From contig NZ_AP018178.1 of NCBI RefSeq assembly GCF_002368195.1, positions 8,010,645-8,074,644 on the forward strand: a stretch of 64,000 nucleotides of DNA, given 5' to 3'. This DNA comes from Calothrix sp. NIES-2100. GTDB taxonomy: Bacteria > Cyanobacteriota > Cyanobacteriia > Cyanobacteriales > Nostocaceae. This document shows, in pieces, positions 17,174 to 26,751 of this stretch; the first letter of the stretch is position 1; the number at the start of each line of letters is the position of its first letter. The notes under the pieces are model-generated. The model saw only the letters and a program-made list of their open reading frames with translations, was not told the origin of the DNA and made no database searches. The translations under genes were made by a program, and so were the position numbers.

Positions 17174-20100
17174 CTAGCTCCTAGCTTCTTGTATTTGTTG
17201 TTGCCGAACTAACTCGACAGTGATCGCCACGACTGCATGAGGATCGACTGGTTTAACGATATGTCTTTGGAAACCGGCGGCGATCGCTTTTTGCTGATTA
17301 ACTTCTCCAGCATAAGCAGTTAAGGCGATCGCGGGAATAGATTTGCCTTGTGGTGAAGCCCGAATTTTTTGCATGAGCATGTAGCCATCCATTTCCGGCA
17401 TACCGATATCACTAATTAATATGTCTGGAATTGCTTGCACTAAAGCCTGAAGTGCTTCTTTTCCTGATGCTGTTGCTGTTACTTTTGCCTGGTGTTGTCT
17501 GAGGACAAAAGCGATCAAATTGCGGGAGTCGGCATCGTCGTCCACAACTAAAATATGGATACCGTTGAGATTTAAGGCTTGCTCATCTGTTGTTGTTAAA
17601 GCTGGTGTGGGCAATAGATCTAAGGATAGGGGAATTTGCACTCTAAAAGTTGCGCCTTCTCCTTCACCGGGGCTATCCACTGCTACAGTACCTCCATGCA
17701 GTTCTACAAGTTGGCGGGCGATCGCTAATCCCAACCCCAAACCCCCAAATTTACGAGTGATGGAGCCGTCTTCTTGCTGAAAATGCTCAAATACATAGGG
17801 CAGAAACTCAGCACTAATACCTTTGCCTGTGTCTCGCACCTGAAGAAGGGCATTACTGCCCACACAGGTTAAACCAACTTCTATTTTTCCACCTGATGGG
17901 GTAAATTTCACGGCGTTGGCTAAAATATTCCACACAATTTGTTGTAATCGCGTTGCATCACCGATGACGCTGACCTTTGGGGTAATATTTGTGTAAATTT
18001 CTAATGACTTAGCATCGGCAGCTAATCGCACTGTCTCCAAGGCTGATAAAATGACGCTCCCCAAATCCAGGGGTATGGCATTTAAAACCAATTTCCCCTG
18101 GATAATGCGCGAGACATCCAGTAAATCGTCAATTAGTTGTACTTGTAACTTGGCATTGCGCTCGATTGTTGCCAGTGCTTCAGCAGTTTTGCTGGGGTTG
18201 AGTTTGCCATTTTGTAATAATTGTGACCAACCAATAATCGGGTTGAGGGGGGAGCGTAATTCGTGAGAGAGGACGGCGAGAAATTCATCTTTGATGCGGC
18301 TGGCTTTTTCTGCTGCTTCCCGGGCGGCGCGTTCGCCCATGAGTAATTTTTCACGTTCTTGCTCGGCTTGTTTGAGATCGCTAATATCTTCGGCAACTCC
18401 AGCAATCCGATATGGTTGTCCATTGCCATCGCGGACTAAAAAACTGCGATCGCGTATCCAGCGAATCGTACCATCAGGGCGGACAATGCGATATTCTTCT
18501 GTATGATTACCTTTATCTAAGCATTCTTCTGTGGCAATTTGCACTTGCTGGCGATCATCGGGGTGAATCGTTGCTATCCAACTGCTGAAATCGCGATAGA
18601 GGCTTTCACAGGAACGCCCCCAAATTTGCTCATAGGCAGGATTGATATAAAGTATTTTTTGTGAATTTGCATCGGCTAGCCAAAAGACGCTTTCGATTGT
18701 TTCTGCCATTTGGCGAAAGCGTTCTTCGCTTTCACGCAGAGATGCTTCTATCAGCTGCCGATCGCGCAGTGCAGTTTGGGCTTGTATTCTTAAGCTTTGT
18801 TCGCGCACTTGTGCCGCTTGTCGCATTTGGGCTAATTTGAGACTGGCTTCGACACGGGCGAGTAATTCTCTAGCAGAAAATGGCTTGACGATATAATCAT
18901 CGGCTCCAGCGGCTAATCCTTCAATTCGCGATTCTTCCCCCGCCCTAGCTGATAATAAAATAATTGGGATATCTTGAGTTTTGCGATCGCAACGTAGCGA
19001 TCGCAGTAATTCAAAACCATCCATTCCTGGCATCATCACATCTGTTAGCACCAAATCTGGTGGATTTTGCCGCACCGCATTCAATGCCGCATTCCCATCT
19101 CCAACCGTCTCCACCTGATAGTAGGAACTCAACAGCCGCTGGAGATATTCGCGCATATCAGCATTATCATCAGCCAACAGAATGCGAACTTCTTGAGGTA
19201 CAGATGAGTAGATAATTCCATCTCCCTCATCTCCCTCATCCCCCTCATCTCCCTTATCTCCCACACTCCCCCTGCTCTCTTCCGGTATCCAGCGTTGAGC
19301 TTCTTCTACATAAGGGGTTGCGCCTAAAGCTGTTGAAGTTAATGTGCGACGGGCGCAGATTGCTTCCTTTGGCAAATGATGAGATCCTGTGGGAATGGCG
19401 ACGATAAAACAACTTCCTGCGCCTAAAACACTGGTGACGGTAACCGTACCACAATGAAGTTCTACGAATTCTTGCACCAGGGATAATCCTATACCTGAGC
19501 CTTCAAAACTCCGTCCTTGGGCACCTTTAACTCGATGAAATCGCTGAAATAAATGGGGAATTTCTTCAGATGGAATGCCTATGCCTGTATCTTCAACAAC
19601 TAAATCAACGTAATTTTGAAAATAATGTAATTTAACTGTAATTGTCCCGGAAAATGTAAATTTAAATGCATTTGATAACAGATTAAATACTATTTTTTCC
19701 CACATTTCCCGATCTATATAAATTTCTTCTGGTAATGGGGGACAATCCACAATGAGCTGCATTCCCGCCTGTTCAATTGTGGAGCGAAATACGCTGGCGT
19801 ATTCAGCAGTCAAGGTGGCTAAATCTGTCGGCTCATAAACTGCCTGAATTCGCCCTGCTTCAATGCGGGAAAAATCGAGTAGGGTGTTGACTAATTTTAG
19901 TAACCGCAGTGCATTGCGCTGCAAAATTTCAATTCGTTCTCGTTGCACAGGAGGTAAGGAAGCATCAAAATCAGATAATGCATCCTCAATCGGCCCCAAC
20001 ATCAAGGTTAATGGGGTGCGAAATTCATGGGAGACGTTACTGAAAAACTCGGTTTTGGCGCGATCGATTTCTGCAAGTGCTTCGGCGCGGAGACGTTCGG

Positions 20101-21109
20101 CTTCATAGGCGCGGGCGTTGGCGATCGCAGTGGTAATCTGTCCGGTTACTAAATCCCAAAATCCTTGATAATCATCGTCAAACTGGCGGCGCGGGCTGAT
20201 ACCAGCAATCAAAAATCCGCTCTTGCGGTCTTGTCCGGGGGTGGTGAGGGGTAGAACTACAGCATTTTTTGGTGACTCAGGCCAAGCACCACCAGGTAGA
20301 TCCGCAAATTCTGATTTTACCAAATCTACTAACTGACTTTTACCAGCAGCAAGGACAGCAGGTAATGACCAGCGATCGCATATTGCCGATCCTATCTCAA
20401 TTTCTTGGGGACTGGCTGGGGTTCCTGGGGCTAATCTAGTTGCACCCATCAACCGTGCCCGCGTTTGTGTATCATCTAACAAATACAGCAGGGCAAAGGG
20501 CACATCATAGAGACTACGATCTAAGGTTTTGACGGAAATTTCACAAGCATCTTCGACGGTTTTCGCCTCTGCGCTATTCGCAGCTAGTTCTCGCAAAATG
20601 TGTAAGCGGCGATCGCCGACAACGCGAAGAGTCTCCTCAGTGCAGGCGCAGAAGACCCCACCCACAGTACCATCATCTTGGGGAACGGGACTGTAGGAAA
20701 AGGTAAAGTAGGTTTCTTCTGGGTAGCCATTGCGCTGCATTACTAACAGCAATTCCTGATTCCACGAAGAATGCCCTTTTTGCAGCACAGCTTCAGCTTG
20801 CGGCCCTAAGGTATCCCAAATCTCCGCCCATACCTGGGAAGCTGGCTGACCTAGTGCTTGGGGATGACGTTGACCTAAAACGGGAATGTAAGCATCGTTG
20901 TAAAAGTTGATCAAATCGGTTCCCCACCAAACAAACATGGGGTAACGGGAACCCAAAATAATCTGAACCGCAGTTTTCAAGCTTTGGGGCCAAGTCTCTA
21001 CATCACCAATTGCAGTATTTGACCAGTCAAGCGATCGCATCAGCTGTCTCATCTCACCTCCGCCCGCTAGAATATCTGCACATCCCATCAATTTTTGCTC
21101 ATTCCCCAT
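17174..21109 (-). CDS. Double hybrid sensor histidine kinase (PAS/GAF-HK-REC-PAS-HK-REC)
   Basis: A 1311-residue soluble kinase. The start at 21109 follows GCGGAG at 9 nt. Domains: a PAS-like sensor (1-190), GAF (about 195-345), HisKA with SHEFRTPLT (His near 360), HATPase with GTGIG-like DTGIGIPSEEI and GSGIGLSL, a receiver with Asp in TDVMMPG (near 690), PAS (about 790-905), a second HisKA with SHELRSPLNP (near 946), a second HATPase (GLGLGLAIARQ), and a final receiver with Asp in SDIGMPEMDG (near 1233). Between the first ATPase and first receiver is a low-complexity linker GDKGDEGDEGDEGDG coded by a 9-bp tandem repeat (19215-19262). No membrane helix is seen, so it senses a cytoplasmic signal. 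The IscB element sits 100 bp upstream of its start, within its likely promoter region. The signal and output are unknown. Confidence 0.92.
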   Translation of the reverse strand: MGNEQKLMGCADILAGGGEMRQLMRSLDWSNTAIGDVETWPQSLKTAVQIILGSRYPMFVWWGTDLINFYNDAYIPVLGQRHPQALGQPASQVWAEIWDTLGPQAEAVLQKGHSSWNQELLLVMQRNGYPEETYFTFSYSPVPQDDGTVGGVFCACTEETLRVVGDRRLHILRELAANSAEAKTVEDACEISVKTLDRSLYDVPFALLYLLDDTQTRARLMGATRLAPGTPASPQEIEIGSAICDRWSLPAVLAAGKSQLVDLVKSEFADLPGGAWPESPKNAVVLPLTTPGQDRKSGFLIAGISPRRQFDDDYQGFWDLVTGQITTAIANARAYEAERLRAEALAEIDRAKTEFFSNVSHEFRTPLTLMLGPIEDALSDFDASLPPVQRERIEILQRNALRLLKLVNTLLDFSRIEAGRIQAVYEPTDLATLTAEYASVFRSTIEQAGMQLIVDCPPLPEEIYIDREMWEKIVFNLLSNAFKFTFSGTITVKLHYFQNYVDLVVEDTGIGIPSEEIPHLFQRFHRVKGAQGRSFEGSGIGLSLVQEFVELHCGTVTVTSVLGAGSCFIVAIPTGSHHLPKEAICARRTLTSTALGATPYVEEAQRWIPEESRGSVGDKGDEGDEGDEGDGIIYSSVPQEVRILLADDNADMREYLQRLLSSYYQVETVGDGNAALNAVRQNPPDLVLTDVMMPGMDGFELLRSLRCDRKTQDIPIILLSARAGEESRIEGLAAGADDYIVKPFSARELLARVEASLKLAQMRQAAQVREQSLRIQAQTALRDRQLIEASLRESEERFRQMAETIESVFWLADANSQKILYINPAYEQIWGRSCESLYRDFSSWIATIHPDDRQQVQIATEECLDKGNHTEEYRIVRPDGTIRWIRDRSFLVRDGNGQPYRIAGVAEDISDLKQAEQEREKLLMGERAAREAAEKASRIKDEFLAVLSHELRSPLNPIIGWSQLLQNGKLNPSKTAEALATIERNAKLQVQLIDDLLDVSRIIQGKLVLNAIPLDLGSVILSALETVRLAADAKSLEIYTNITPKVSVIGDATRLQQIVWNILANAVKFTPSGGKIEVGLTCVGSNALLQVRDTGKGISAEFLPYVFEHFQQEDGSITRKFGGLGLGLAIARQLVELHGGTVAVDSPGEGEGATFRVQIPLSLDLLPTPALTTTDEQALNLNGIHILVVDDDADSRNLIAFVLRQHQAKVTATASGKEALQALVQAIPDILISDIGMPEMDGYMLMQKIRASPQGKSIPAIALTAYAGEVNQQKAIAAGFQRHIVKPVDPHAVVAITVELVRQQQIQEARS

Positions 21110-21211
21110 AATCTTTACTCCGCTTTGGAAAAGGATTTCATAAAACCTCACATTCAGCGGCGGGCGGAGACGGATACGGGTGTTTGAGTAAGTTAATTTG
21201 CTTCATCTAAA

Positions 21212-21260
21212 CCTCCCAGGAGACCCCCACTATATCGGTACTCCGATTAGTGGTGGGAGG
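21212..21260. repeat. Long hairpin at the distal end of the IscB element
   Basis: CCTCCCA, CCACTA and ATCGG on the left arm pair with CCGAT, TAGTGG and TGGGAGG on the right, giving an 18-bp stem with an 8-nt bulge on one side and the loop TACT. The same TACT-loop hairpin design occurs inside the omega RNA at 22841-22869. It lies 80 bp past the iscB stop and is best read as the 3' end of the mobile element, where IS200/IS605-type elements carry subterminal hairpins. A terminator is the alternative. Confidence 0.6.
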
Positions 21261-21339
21261 AATGGGAGAGAAATTACGAAACGTTTTCTGAGCATTTTTC
21301 TGCATAGCAGAAACCGTAAGGGAAACAGTTGAGTAATTT

Positions 21340-22629
21340 CTAAATCTTTCCCAAAGCATACGAGTAACCATCTTTTTTGTGAATTGCTGAACAATATTTG
21401 TGACTAATTCCTTGAACTAATCCGTTCCGGGTAGAGATGTTGAAGCTACCAGTCGCACGAGTTGCAATTCTCCCAATATATTCACCAACTGTCTTACCAG
21501 TTTTAACAACAGCTTTAACAATGTCTCCTGTCTGAAAACCAAAGTGAAATTTAGTTCTTGAACAATGACGATTTGGGAAACCGTATTTATCTGTGCGACA
21601 TGATTGCCTAGTACCATGACCGTTAGCTGTAATCAACAATGGTTTAACACCTTTAATAACAAGAAAGGGCGTTGATTTACCAACACAAGCTGCATCCAGC
21701 CAATGATTTTTAGGCAAGTTTTGATTGTTACGATTGAATTTAGTTAAACCTCCTGAACCACATTCGACAGTCAAACCAGTCGCTTTTAAAACTTCCAGCA
21801 ATGCATATCTAGTAGTGTTAACTGCTGCTGCATCAGCTAATGGCTTCTTAGCTTGCAATAGAATTTTTTGCAATTTGTTAGGGTCTTTTTTGAGAAAATC
21901 TCTAATATCGTTAGTGCCTTTCTTTAGGTTACATTTTTCGCAGCTTAAGGTTAGATTTGTGATGGAATTAGAACCGCCTTTAGCTTTGGGATGAATATGC
22001 TCTATTTGTAAAGGGACATCTTTAACACCACAATAAGTGCATTGTCTATTCCACTTTTCAAGTAAATATTCTCTAGTCTCATATCCAGCGAGTGTGCCTT
22101 GCTGATATTCTTTACCTTCGATTTCCGGATTACGCATTAACTGCATATCAAAGCGCACCAATTCTTGGCTAATCGCTCCAATCAGTGCTAATTTAGATAA
22201 TCTATTAATCCAGGTTTTGATATTGTCAACACGACTTTGCAAACTTGGTGCTAACCATCCTTCAAGACGGGTTCTATTTAAAAATCTTGGTTTGCGATAG
22301 CGCGTTTTTCTAGTCCGTCTACCGCGTCTTAATTGTCTCCTAGAAGTTAAAGCATCTCTAATAGTAAAACCTCTATGCTTTAATTCTGCTGCAAATACAA
22401 CTTCCCCTGTAGCATCGTTGACTAATGCAATCCCTGTTGCTTTTGCGCCAGGGTCAAGCTTTAATCGCAGTGGTTGTACTGGCGATAAGTGTGATTCTTT
22501 GAGAATAATTGTGAATGGAAAACGGCGATAAATGGCTGCTTTTTTGTTCCTTAATAATTGTCTTGCTTGTGCTGAGTGGATTGGATTTAGTAGACGGTTT
22601 TCTGCGTCTAAAACAAATACTTTGGACAT
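21340..22629 (-). CDS. iscB: IscB, RNA-guided RuvC/HNH nuclease of an IS200/IS605-like element
   Basis: A 429-residue protein. The start at 22629 follows GGAGG with 5-nt spacing. Order: N-terminal PLMP-like domain (FVLDAENRLLNPIHSAQARQ, here LLNP instead of PLMP), RuvC-I with LKLDPGAKATGIAL (Asp), an arginine-rich bridge helix (RRQLRRGRRTRKTRYRKPRF), RuvC-II with Glu in ISQELVRFDMQLM, an inserted HNH domain with two CxxC pairs (CTYCG and CEKC) around IEHIHPKAKGGSNSITNLTL, RuvC-III with HWLDAACVG, then a C-terminal domain with the QSCRTDKYGFP motif. All catalytic residues expected of the family are present, so it may be active. No TnpA transposase is nearby, so the element is non-autonomous. 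The upstream minus-strand DNA folds as an omega RNA, the partner that guides IscB. IscB is the family from which Cas9 evolved. Confidence 0.93.
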   Translation of the reverse strand: MSKVFVLDAENRLLNPIHSAQARQLLRNKKAAIYRRFPFTIILKESHLSPVQPLRLKLDPGAKATGIALVNDATGEVVFAAELKHRGFTIRDALTSRRQLRRGRRTRKTRYRKPRFLNRTRLEGWLAPSLQSRVDNIKTWINRLSKLALIGAISQELVRFDMQLMRNPEIEGKEYQQGTLAGYETREYLLEKWNRQCTYCGVKDVPLQIEHIHPKAKGGSNSITNLTLSCEKCNLKKGTNDIRDFLKKDPNKLQKILLQAKKPLADAAAVNTTRYALLEVLKATGLTVECGSGGLTKFNRNNQNLPKNHWLDAACVGKSTPFLVIKGVKPLLITANGHGTRQSCRTDKYGFPNRHCSRTKFHFGFQTGDIVKAVVKTGKTVGEYIGRIATRATGSFNISTRNGLVQGISHKYCSAIHKKDGYSYALGKI

Positions 22630-22639
22630 AAGTCCCTCC

Positions 22640-22900
22640 ATTTCTGGGTAAAGTTAGCTTCGACAATGTTAGAGGTCGGTAACTATCCAAACGACACTGG
22701 TTTAACCCTTTAAGCCTGTTTAATCGTTTAGTTCTAGAGCAAGGAACTAGCTTCGCATCCCTTGGTAGGTCTTAAACTCTTGCCTCTAACGTAGTTCAGT
22801 TAAGAACTTAGTCTGGTCAACTTAGGGCTTTTTCAAGCCCTCGCTGTATTAGGTACTCCTAATCAGCGATGGGTGGTTGACAGCTACAGAGAAGTCGTTG
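22640..22900 (-). ncRNA. Omega RNA (HEARO-like) of the IscB element
   Basis: The minus-strand sequence just upstream of iscB folds strongly. An outer stem pairs 22816-22821 with 22876-22881 (GTTGAC/GTCAAC). Inside it are a 12-bp hairpin at 22841-22869 (TCGCTG and ATTAGG arms, loop TACT on the plus strand) and a hairpin at 22824-22841 (AGGGCTT/AAGCCCT, 4-nt loop). An 8-bp long-range pairing joins 22668-22675 (GTTAGAGG) to 22783-22790 (CCTCTAAC). Position and shape match HEARO RNAs, now known as omega RNAs of IscB, whose guide is at the 5' end. The guide would thus be about 16-20 nt on the minus strand near 22885-22905; the exact ends are not determined. Confidence 0.82.
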
Positions 22901-23403
22901 CCAGCACATTCTCCCAAAGATTAATTTTGGGGAATATCAACCTTTATTGGTCATTCTGCCAAATAAATAATGTCCATTGTAATTTTTAGGTAGAATTACT
23001 TGCTCTGTCTATATATCTCCAGAAAGAATGCGAATTACCCACCACCAACCGCTAGTAGGATTTTCAACTTATTACCTGTCCCTTTGTTTATCCCGAATTC
23101 AGGTTAAACAGTAATGCTTAGGGACTTCCAAATAAAAAATATCCCCATTGTCGGCAACATCCACAAACTTTTGGTAATAGCGATATTTTATCGGTGCCGT
23201 GCTCCTAAGAGTCGGATAATTTATTTCTTGGTGTTCTTTTATTGCATTTGTACGGGCGGGGAAACCCCCGCCATGACGACAATCAAGAGCGCGCAATCAT
23301 TGATTGAATCGGTATTATATCCCTACCTAAGAATGGGTTGGGGTTTTATGCCTATTTAATAAAATGCATTGTCTGAAATCACAGAAGGATTGCCGCCATT
23401 TGC
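22901..23403. other. Intergenic spacer
   Basis: No convincing gene; small frames on both strands around 23100-23350 lack ribosome sites and recognisable motifs. A GC-rich palindrome (GGGCGGGGAAACCCCCGCC, 23254-23272) belongs to the same dispersed family as 7291-7312. Confidence 0.55.
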
Positions 23404-24453
23404 TTAATTAAACTGTATACTTTTAACAAAATCTAAAATCTTTTCTTTGAGGATTTTAGCTTCTTCTTCCACTGCCGCAGGCGTTTCGCCGTTAAAAAAG
23501 CTGCGCTGATTACTAACTATATATAAAAAGTCAGTATGAATAAAGGTTAGTAAACCTCGGTACGCATCTAATCTTTTAGCATTGCCATTATTTTCTTGCT
23601 TGGAAATTGTTGACCCCTGTGGCATATCAACCAACACATAGTAAGACCCGGCTAGGGTATTTTCCAAATATTCGCCATACTTGACTTCAGCATTGGGTAC
23701 ATTGGCAAAAATTGCCTGAGGTACATACCTATCTACTAAAATTGATTGCAGATATTCTTCCTGTCCTAGAGATTCTATTTCTTCTTCATGTTCTGGTGGA
23801 ATCGGATAATAATCGATTCTCACTAAAGTGCCAAAGTCATCAGCAAAGCCAACTACTCCTTCCTGGCTTTGAATTTTACCCCCTTGCTCTGAGGTCACAG
23901 GAATTGGGACTGTAAAATTTCCTAAAGGTGATTCATATACCTGGTCACCATAGTCTTCTACTGAGGTTACTTCTACTTCATCGTCTGTGAATTCTCCATT
24001 TTCTGCTTCTTCAATAGCAGCTATTATCTCTTGAATAATTTCTTCTGCTTCTTCATCTTCCAAATCTAAGGCTTTTTGTAAATCTTGGAGATAAGATCTT
24101 TTGTCATCGGGAATTAGCAATTCTTCATCTAAAAGAACGATCGCACCAGCCGCATAAGCATCTAGAACTACCTCATCAGAAAGGGCTGCACTAGCGCTAT
24201 TAAATAAAGCACCGAGTCCATCTGTTTGGGAAATTTCTAGCAGCCGATAAACTATATCTGTGATTTCTTCTTCTGAGTATTCATCAAACACCTCAAAATC
24301 CCAAAGCACGGTGGCTAAGGCTTCTGCATCCACTTCTTCTATAGAAGAATCCGCGATCGCGCTGATAACTGCGATCGCGGCTACTGCTTCTTCTGGACTC
24401 AATGATTCTGCGGTGGTTTGCTTGGAGTGAAAAATCTGATCGTACTTGGTCAT
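23404..24453 (-). CDS. Acidic TerB-like domain protein with unknown C-terminal domain
   Basis: A 349-residue, very acidic soluble protein. Residues about 17-150 are helical and resemble TerB/DjlA-N-like domains (LSPEEAVAAIAVISAIADSS, then an acidic helix with YLQDLQKAL). An acidic linker follows (EEAENGEFTDDEVEVTS). The remaining ~180 residues (YESPLGNFTVPIPVTSEQGG, GFADDFGTLVRIDYYPI, GSYYVLVDMPQGS) form a beta-rich domain also met in cyanobacterial hypothetical proteins. Function is not known. It is monocistronic, with a spacer full of repeats downstream of the neighbouring gene. The TerB call is moderate. Confidence 0.6.
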   Translation of the reverse strand: MTKYDQIFHSKQTTAESLSPEEAVAAIAVISAIADSSIEEVDAEALATVLWDFEVFDEYSEEEITDIVYRLLEISQTDGLGALFNSASAALSDEVVLDAYAAGAIVLLDEELLIPDDKRSYLQDLQKALDLEDEEAEEIIQEIIAAIEEAENGEFTDDEVEVTSVEDYGDQVYESPLGNFTVPIPVTSEQGGKIQSQEGVVGFADDFGTLVRIDYYPIPPEHEEEIESLGQEEYLQSILVDRYVPQAIFANVPNAEVKYGEYLENTLAGSYYVLVDMPQGSTISKQENNGNAKRLDAYRGLLTFIHTDFLYIVSNQRSFFNGETPAAVEEEAKILKEKILDFVKSIQFN

Positions 24454-24612
24454 TCTTGCTACCTCCTAAAAAATAGCTTGCTGGGCTATGCCCTAAATTG
24501 AGTGATTGAGAATCGTGCAAGTCTCAGTTTAGCAATGTAGCGAATCTGTGCCACAACAGATTCGGGAATTGGTCAAGAGTCAATAGTCATTGGTCAACAG
24601 TTAAGGTTTATT

Positions 24613-24989
24613 AGGGGACTTACAAAAAATAAATTACCCATATTCCGTAGTGTGAGTTTTTCGGCTCGTTGATGTTTATTCATCGAGCGTCTCGCTCGGA
24701 CTACAAATTTATTGGCTATAGGACTTACGCAAGTTCATTCATCGAGGGAGACGTTTGTCCTTTGGACACGCTCTCGCGCTAAGCGTAAAGCCTACGGCAT
24801 AGCTTCTCTACGAGACGCTTCTCTGCGAGAGGCTGACGCTCCTACGTCGCTACCGCTTCGCTAACGCCAACGCGAACGCTTAGGGCGCAGCCTCTCCGAT
24901 AGGAGAAGCTATGCAGTAGGCGCAGCCTCTCGAAGAGAAGGCTTTACGCACTACAAATTTTGGTGGTATTTAAAAAATTGGATGTCCCT
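24613..24989 (+). repeat. Dispersed noncoding element, copy A (inverted relative to 35458-35696)
   Basis: Begins GGGGACTTACAAAAAATAAA and ends AAAATTGGATGTCCC, so the outermost bases (GGGGAC / GTCCC) form short terminal inverted repeats. Inside are several nested palindromes (GAGCGTCTCGCTC, CTACGGCATAGCTTC, GCGCAGCCTCTC). The same two ends and much of the interior reappear, reverse-complemented, at 35458-35696. It has no coding capacity and resembles a MITE or composite of short dispersed repeats. Confidence 0.75.
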
Positions 24990-25038
24990 AGTCACTTGAC
25001 TGTGGACTGTGGACTACTGACTATTGACACCCTAAGCC

Positions 25039-26262
25039 CTAATAAAGAAAGCGTTTAGCAATGCTTTCATAAAACTTCATATCAGTCCAGTAACCTAAAT
25101 GTCCCGAAGTTCCCCAAGAAGTTTTATATGTCATTTCCTCATTGGTGAGATTTTCGTAGTAATCTAGGTTACCGCTAATCGGATCTTGTAAATGGTAATA
25201 ATTCACCCAAGAAATATGCTCAAGTTTGCAAACTACTGGGTTTTTGCTTAAGTAGGGACTTTCTTCCACCAATTCTGTTTTCACACGGAAGGACTTGAGG
25301 TGTTCAATTATCCGCCGTCGAATATATTGCCCCTCCTGCGCGACATTGCTGAAGAAAAAGGCGATTTTATCTAGTGGTGAACCAAAGGTAACCAATCCTT
25401 TGAGCCGATCGATACCGATACTTTTAGGCAAATCGGGAGAAAGGGTAGACTCAATACAGAGCTGGTTTAATGTATCGTAGGCAATACAGCTACCTAGTGA
25501 ATGTCCAACGATAATTACTTGGTCGTAATTGGCTTGCTGGTCTTGTAAAATTTGTTGGAGTAATGTTAAGCATTCGGAAATCACCTGTTGGCGAATTTTT
25601 TGGTAAGGTGATTTTGGGTCGGTTTTGGTGTAGATAGCTACATCACCCACAAAATTAATTAACATTGGAGTGATTAGCGTTTTACTGAGTTTCCAGGCTG
25701 ATTGGAGATAACGTCCTTTGAGAAAAGGGCCTGCCAACAATAAAACTAACAAAATTGCCAGTCGCAATAAAGGGTATATAAAGTTAAATATACGCAGGAA
25801 GATGGTGAGCGATCGCAAGCGAAATTTAAACCAGCCTTTGCGATTTTGATTTTTCAGCAGATGATCTAATAACTTTCTATTCTCCGGGCGGTTGTAAAAC
25901 TCGATTGTACCCTCAAGTGTCTGCTCTGCCCATTGCAATATTTCGGGCACAGAAATTTTATTTTCTGTATCAGGTGCCCAATAATATTCATGAACATCAA
26001 TTTGTCCCTGTAATCCCTTTGTTTCAGCGTCCTTGGGGCTTAATCTGACAAAGCTTTCTGTCCACCCACTACCATTGTCATATTTACGCCTAGCAATCTG
26101 GTGTTCTAGGTCAGTTGGTAATTTCTCTTGTTGAAAATATTTGAGCAAATTCTGTGCAAAATAGTCTACAGTTTCATAAGGATTTTGTTGACCAATCCCG
26201 TGGATGAGTAAAAAAGCTGTGCGACCTTGAGGAAACCTCACATTAGTTGGTGTTTCAGTCAT
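25039..26262 (-). CDS. Membrane-associated alpha/beta-hydrolase (lipase-like)
   Basis: A 407-residue protein. Near the N-terminus, AFLLIHGIGQQNPYETVD carries the HG oxyanion motif; the nucleophile elbow is IIVGHSLGSCIAYDTL, with Ser in GHSLG. Later, VTFGSPLDK is a further lipase-like landmark, and HISWVNYYHLQDPISG may hold the acid and histidine region. A hydrophobic hairpin-like segment (FIYPLLRLAILLVLLLAGPF) sits between the two parts and could anchor it to a membrane. The general hydrolase assignment is firm; substrate is unknown. It stands alone, divergent from the polyphosphate kinase gene. Confidence 0.75.
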   Translation of the reverse strand: MTETPTNVRFPQGRTAFLLIHGIGQQNPYETVDYFAQNLLKYFQQEKLPTDLEHQIARRKYDNGSGWTESFVRLSPKDAETKGLQGQIDVHEYYWAPDTENKISVPEILQWAEQTLEGTIEFYNRPENRKLLDHLLKNQNRKGWFKFRLRSLTIFLRIFNFIYPLLRLAILLVLLLAGPFLKGRYLQSAWKLSKTLITPMLINFVGDVAIYTKTDPKSPYQKIRQQVISECLTLLQQILQDQQANYDQVIIVGHSLGSCIAYDTLNQLCIESTLSPDLPKSIGIDRLKGLVTFGSPLDKIAFFFSNVAQEGQYIRRRIIEHLKSFRVKTELVEESPYLSKNPVVCKLEHISWVNYYHLQDPISGNLDYYENLTNEEMTYKTSWGTSGHLGYWTDMKFYESIAKRFLY

Positions 26263-26751
26263 GTGCTTACCATTTTTAGCAAAAATATTTGGATTTTTTC
26301 TAGCAATCCGATTGGATTCCTTAACTTACTTGGGTAGGGAATAGGGAACTCTGAACTCTAAACAGGGAAAAGCGAAGAACGCATAAAAGTATCCGGAGTT
26401 TTGTTGAAAAAGCAAATAGGATTGCTTCAGCAGTTTTTAGCTGTGTGTAAAAACTAATTTTTTCCGTCTTTGGGAGAAATACAACCGCTATTTATACTGT
26501 CACGAGCTACCAGCCCAATTCCTAAATATCTGTGAATAAATTTATATTTCATTAGCTGTTTGTGCGCATATCCAGAGTTTTAGGCATATTATCTAAACCA
26601 CGTCTACTTTGAAACCCCTAGTTTTTTTCTGAATCGGGTTTTATTCCCAAATCTTATACTCTTTGCCTGTTCAGAGTTCCCTTTTGAAAAACTCCAGTTT
26701 TCAACTTGGGCGAGGTTAATAGTTCAGCAATGCTAATATTTGACACCTTTT
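26263..26751. promoter_or_regulatory. Divergent promoter region between hydrolase and PPK2 genes
   Basis: A 489-bp AT-rich spacer holding the promoters of two divergent genes. No recognisable operator, palindrome or small gene was found. Confidence 0.4.
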
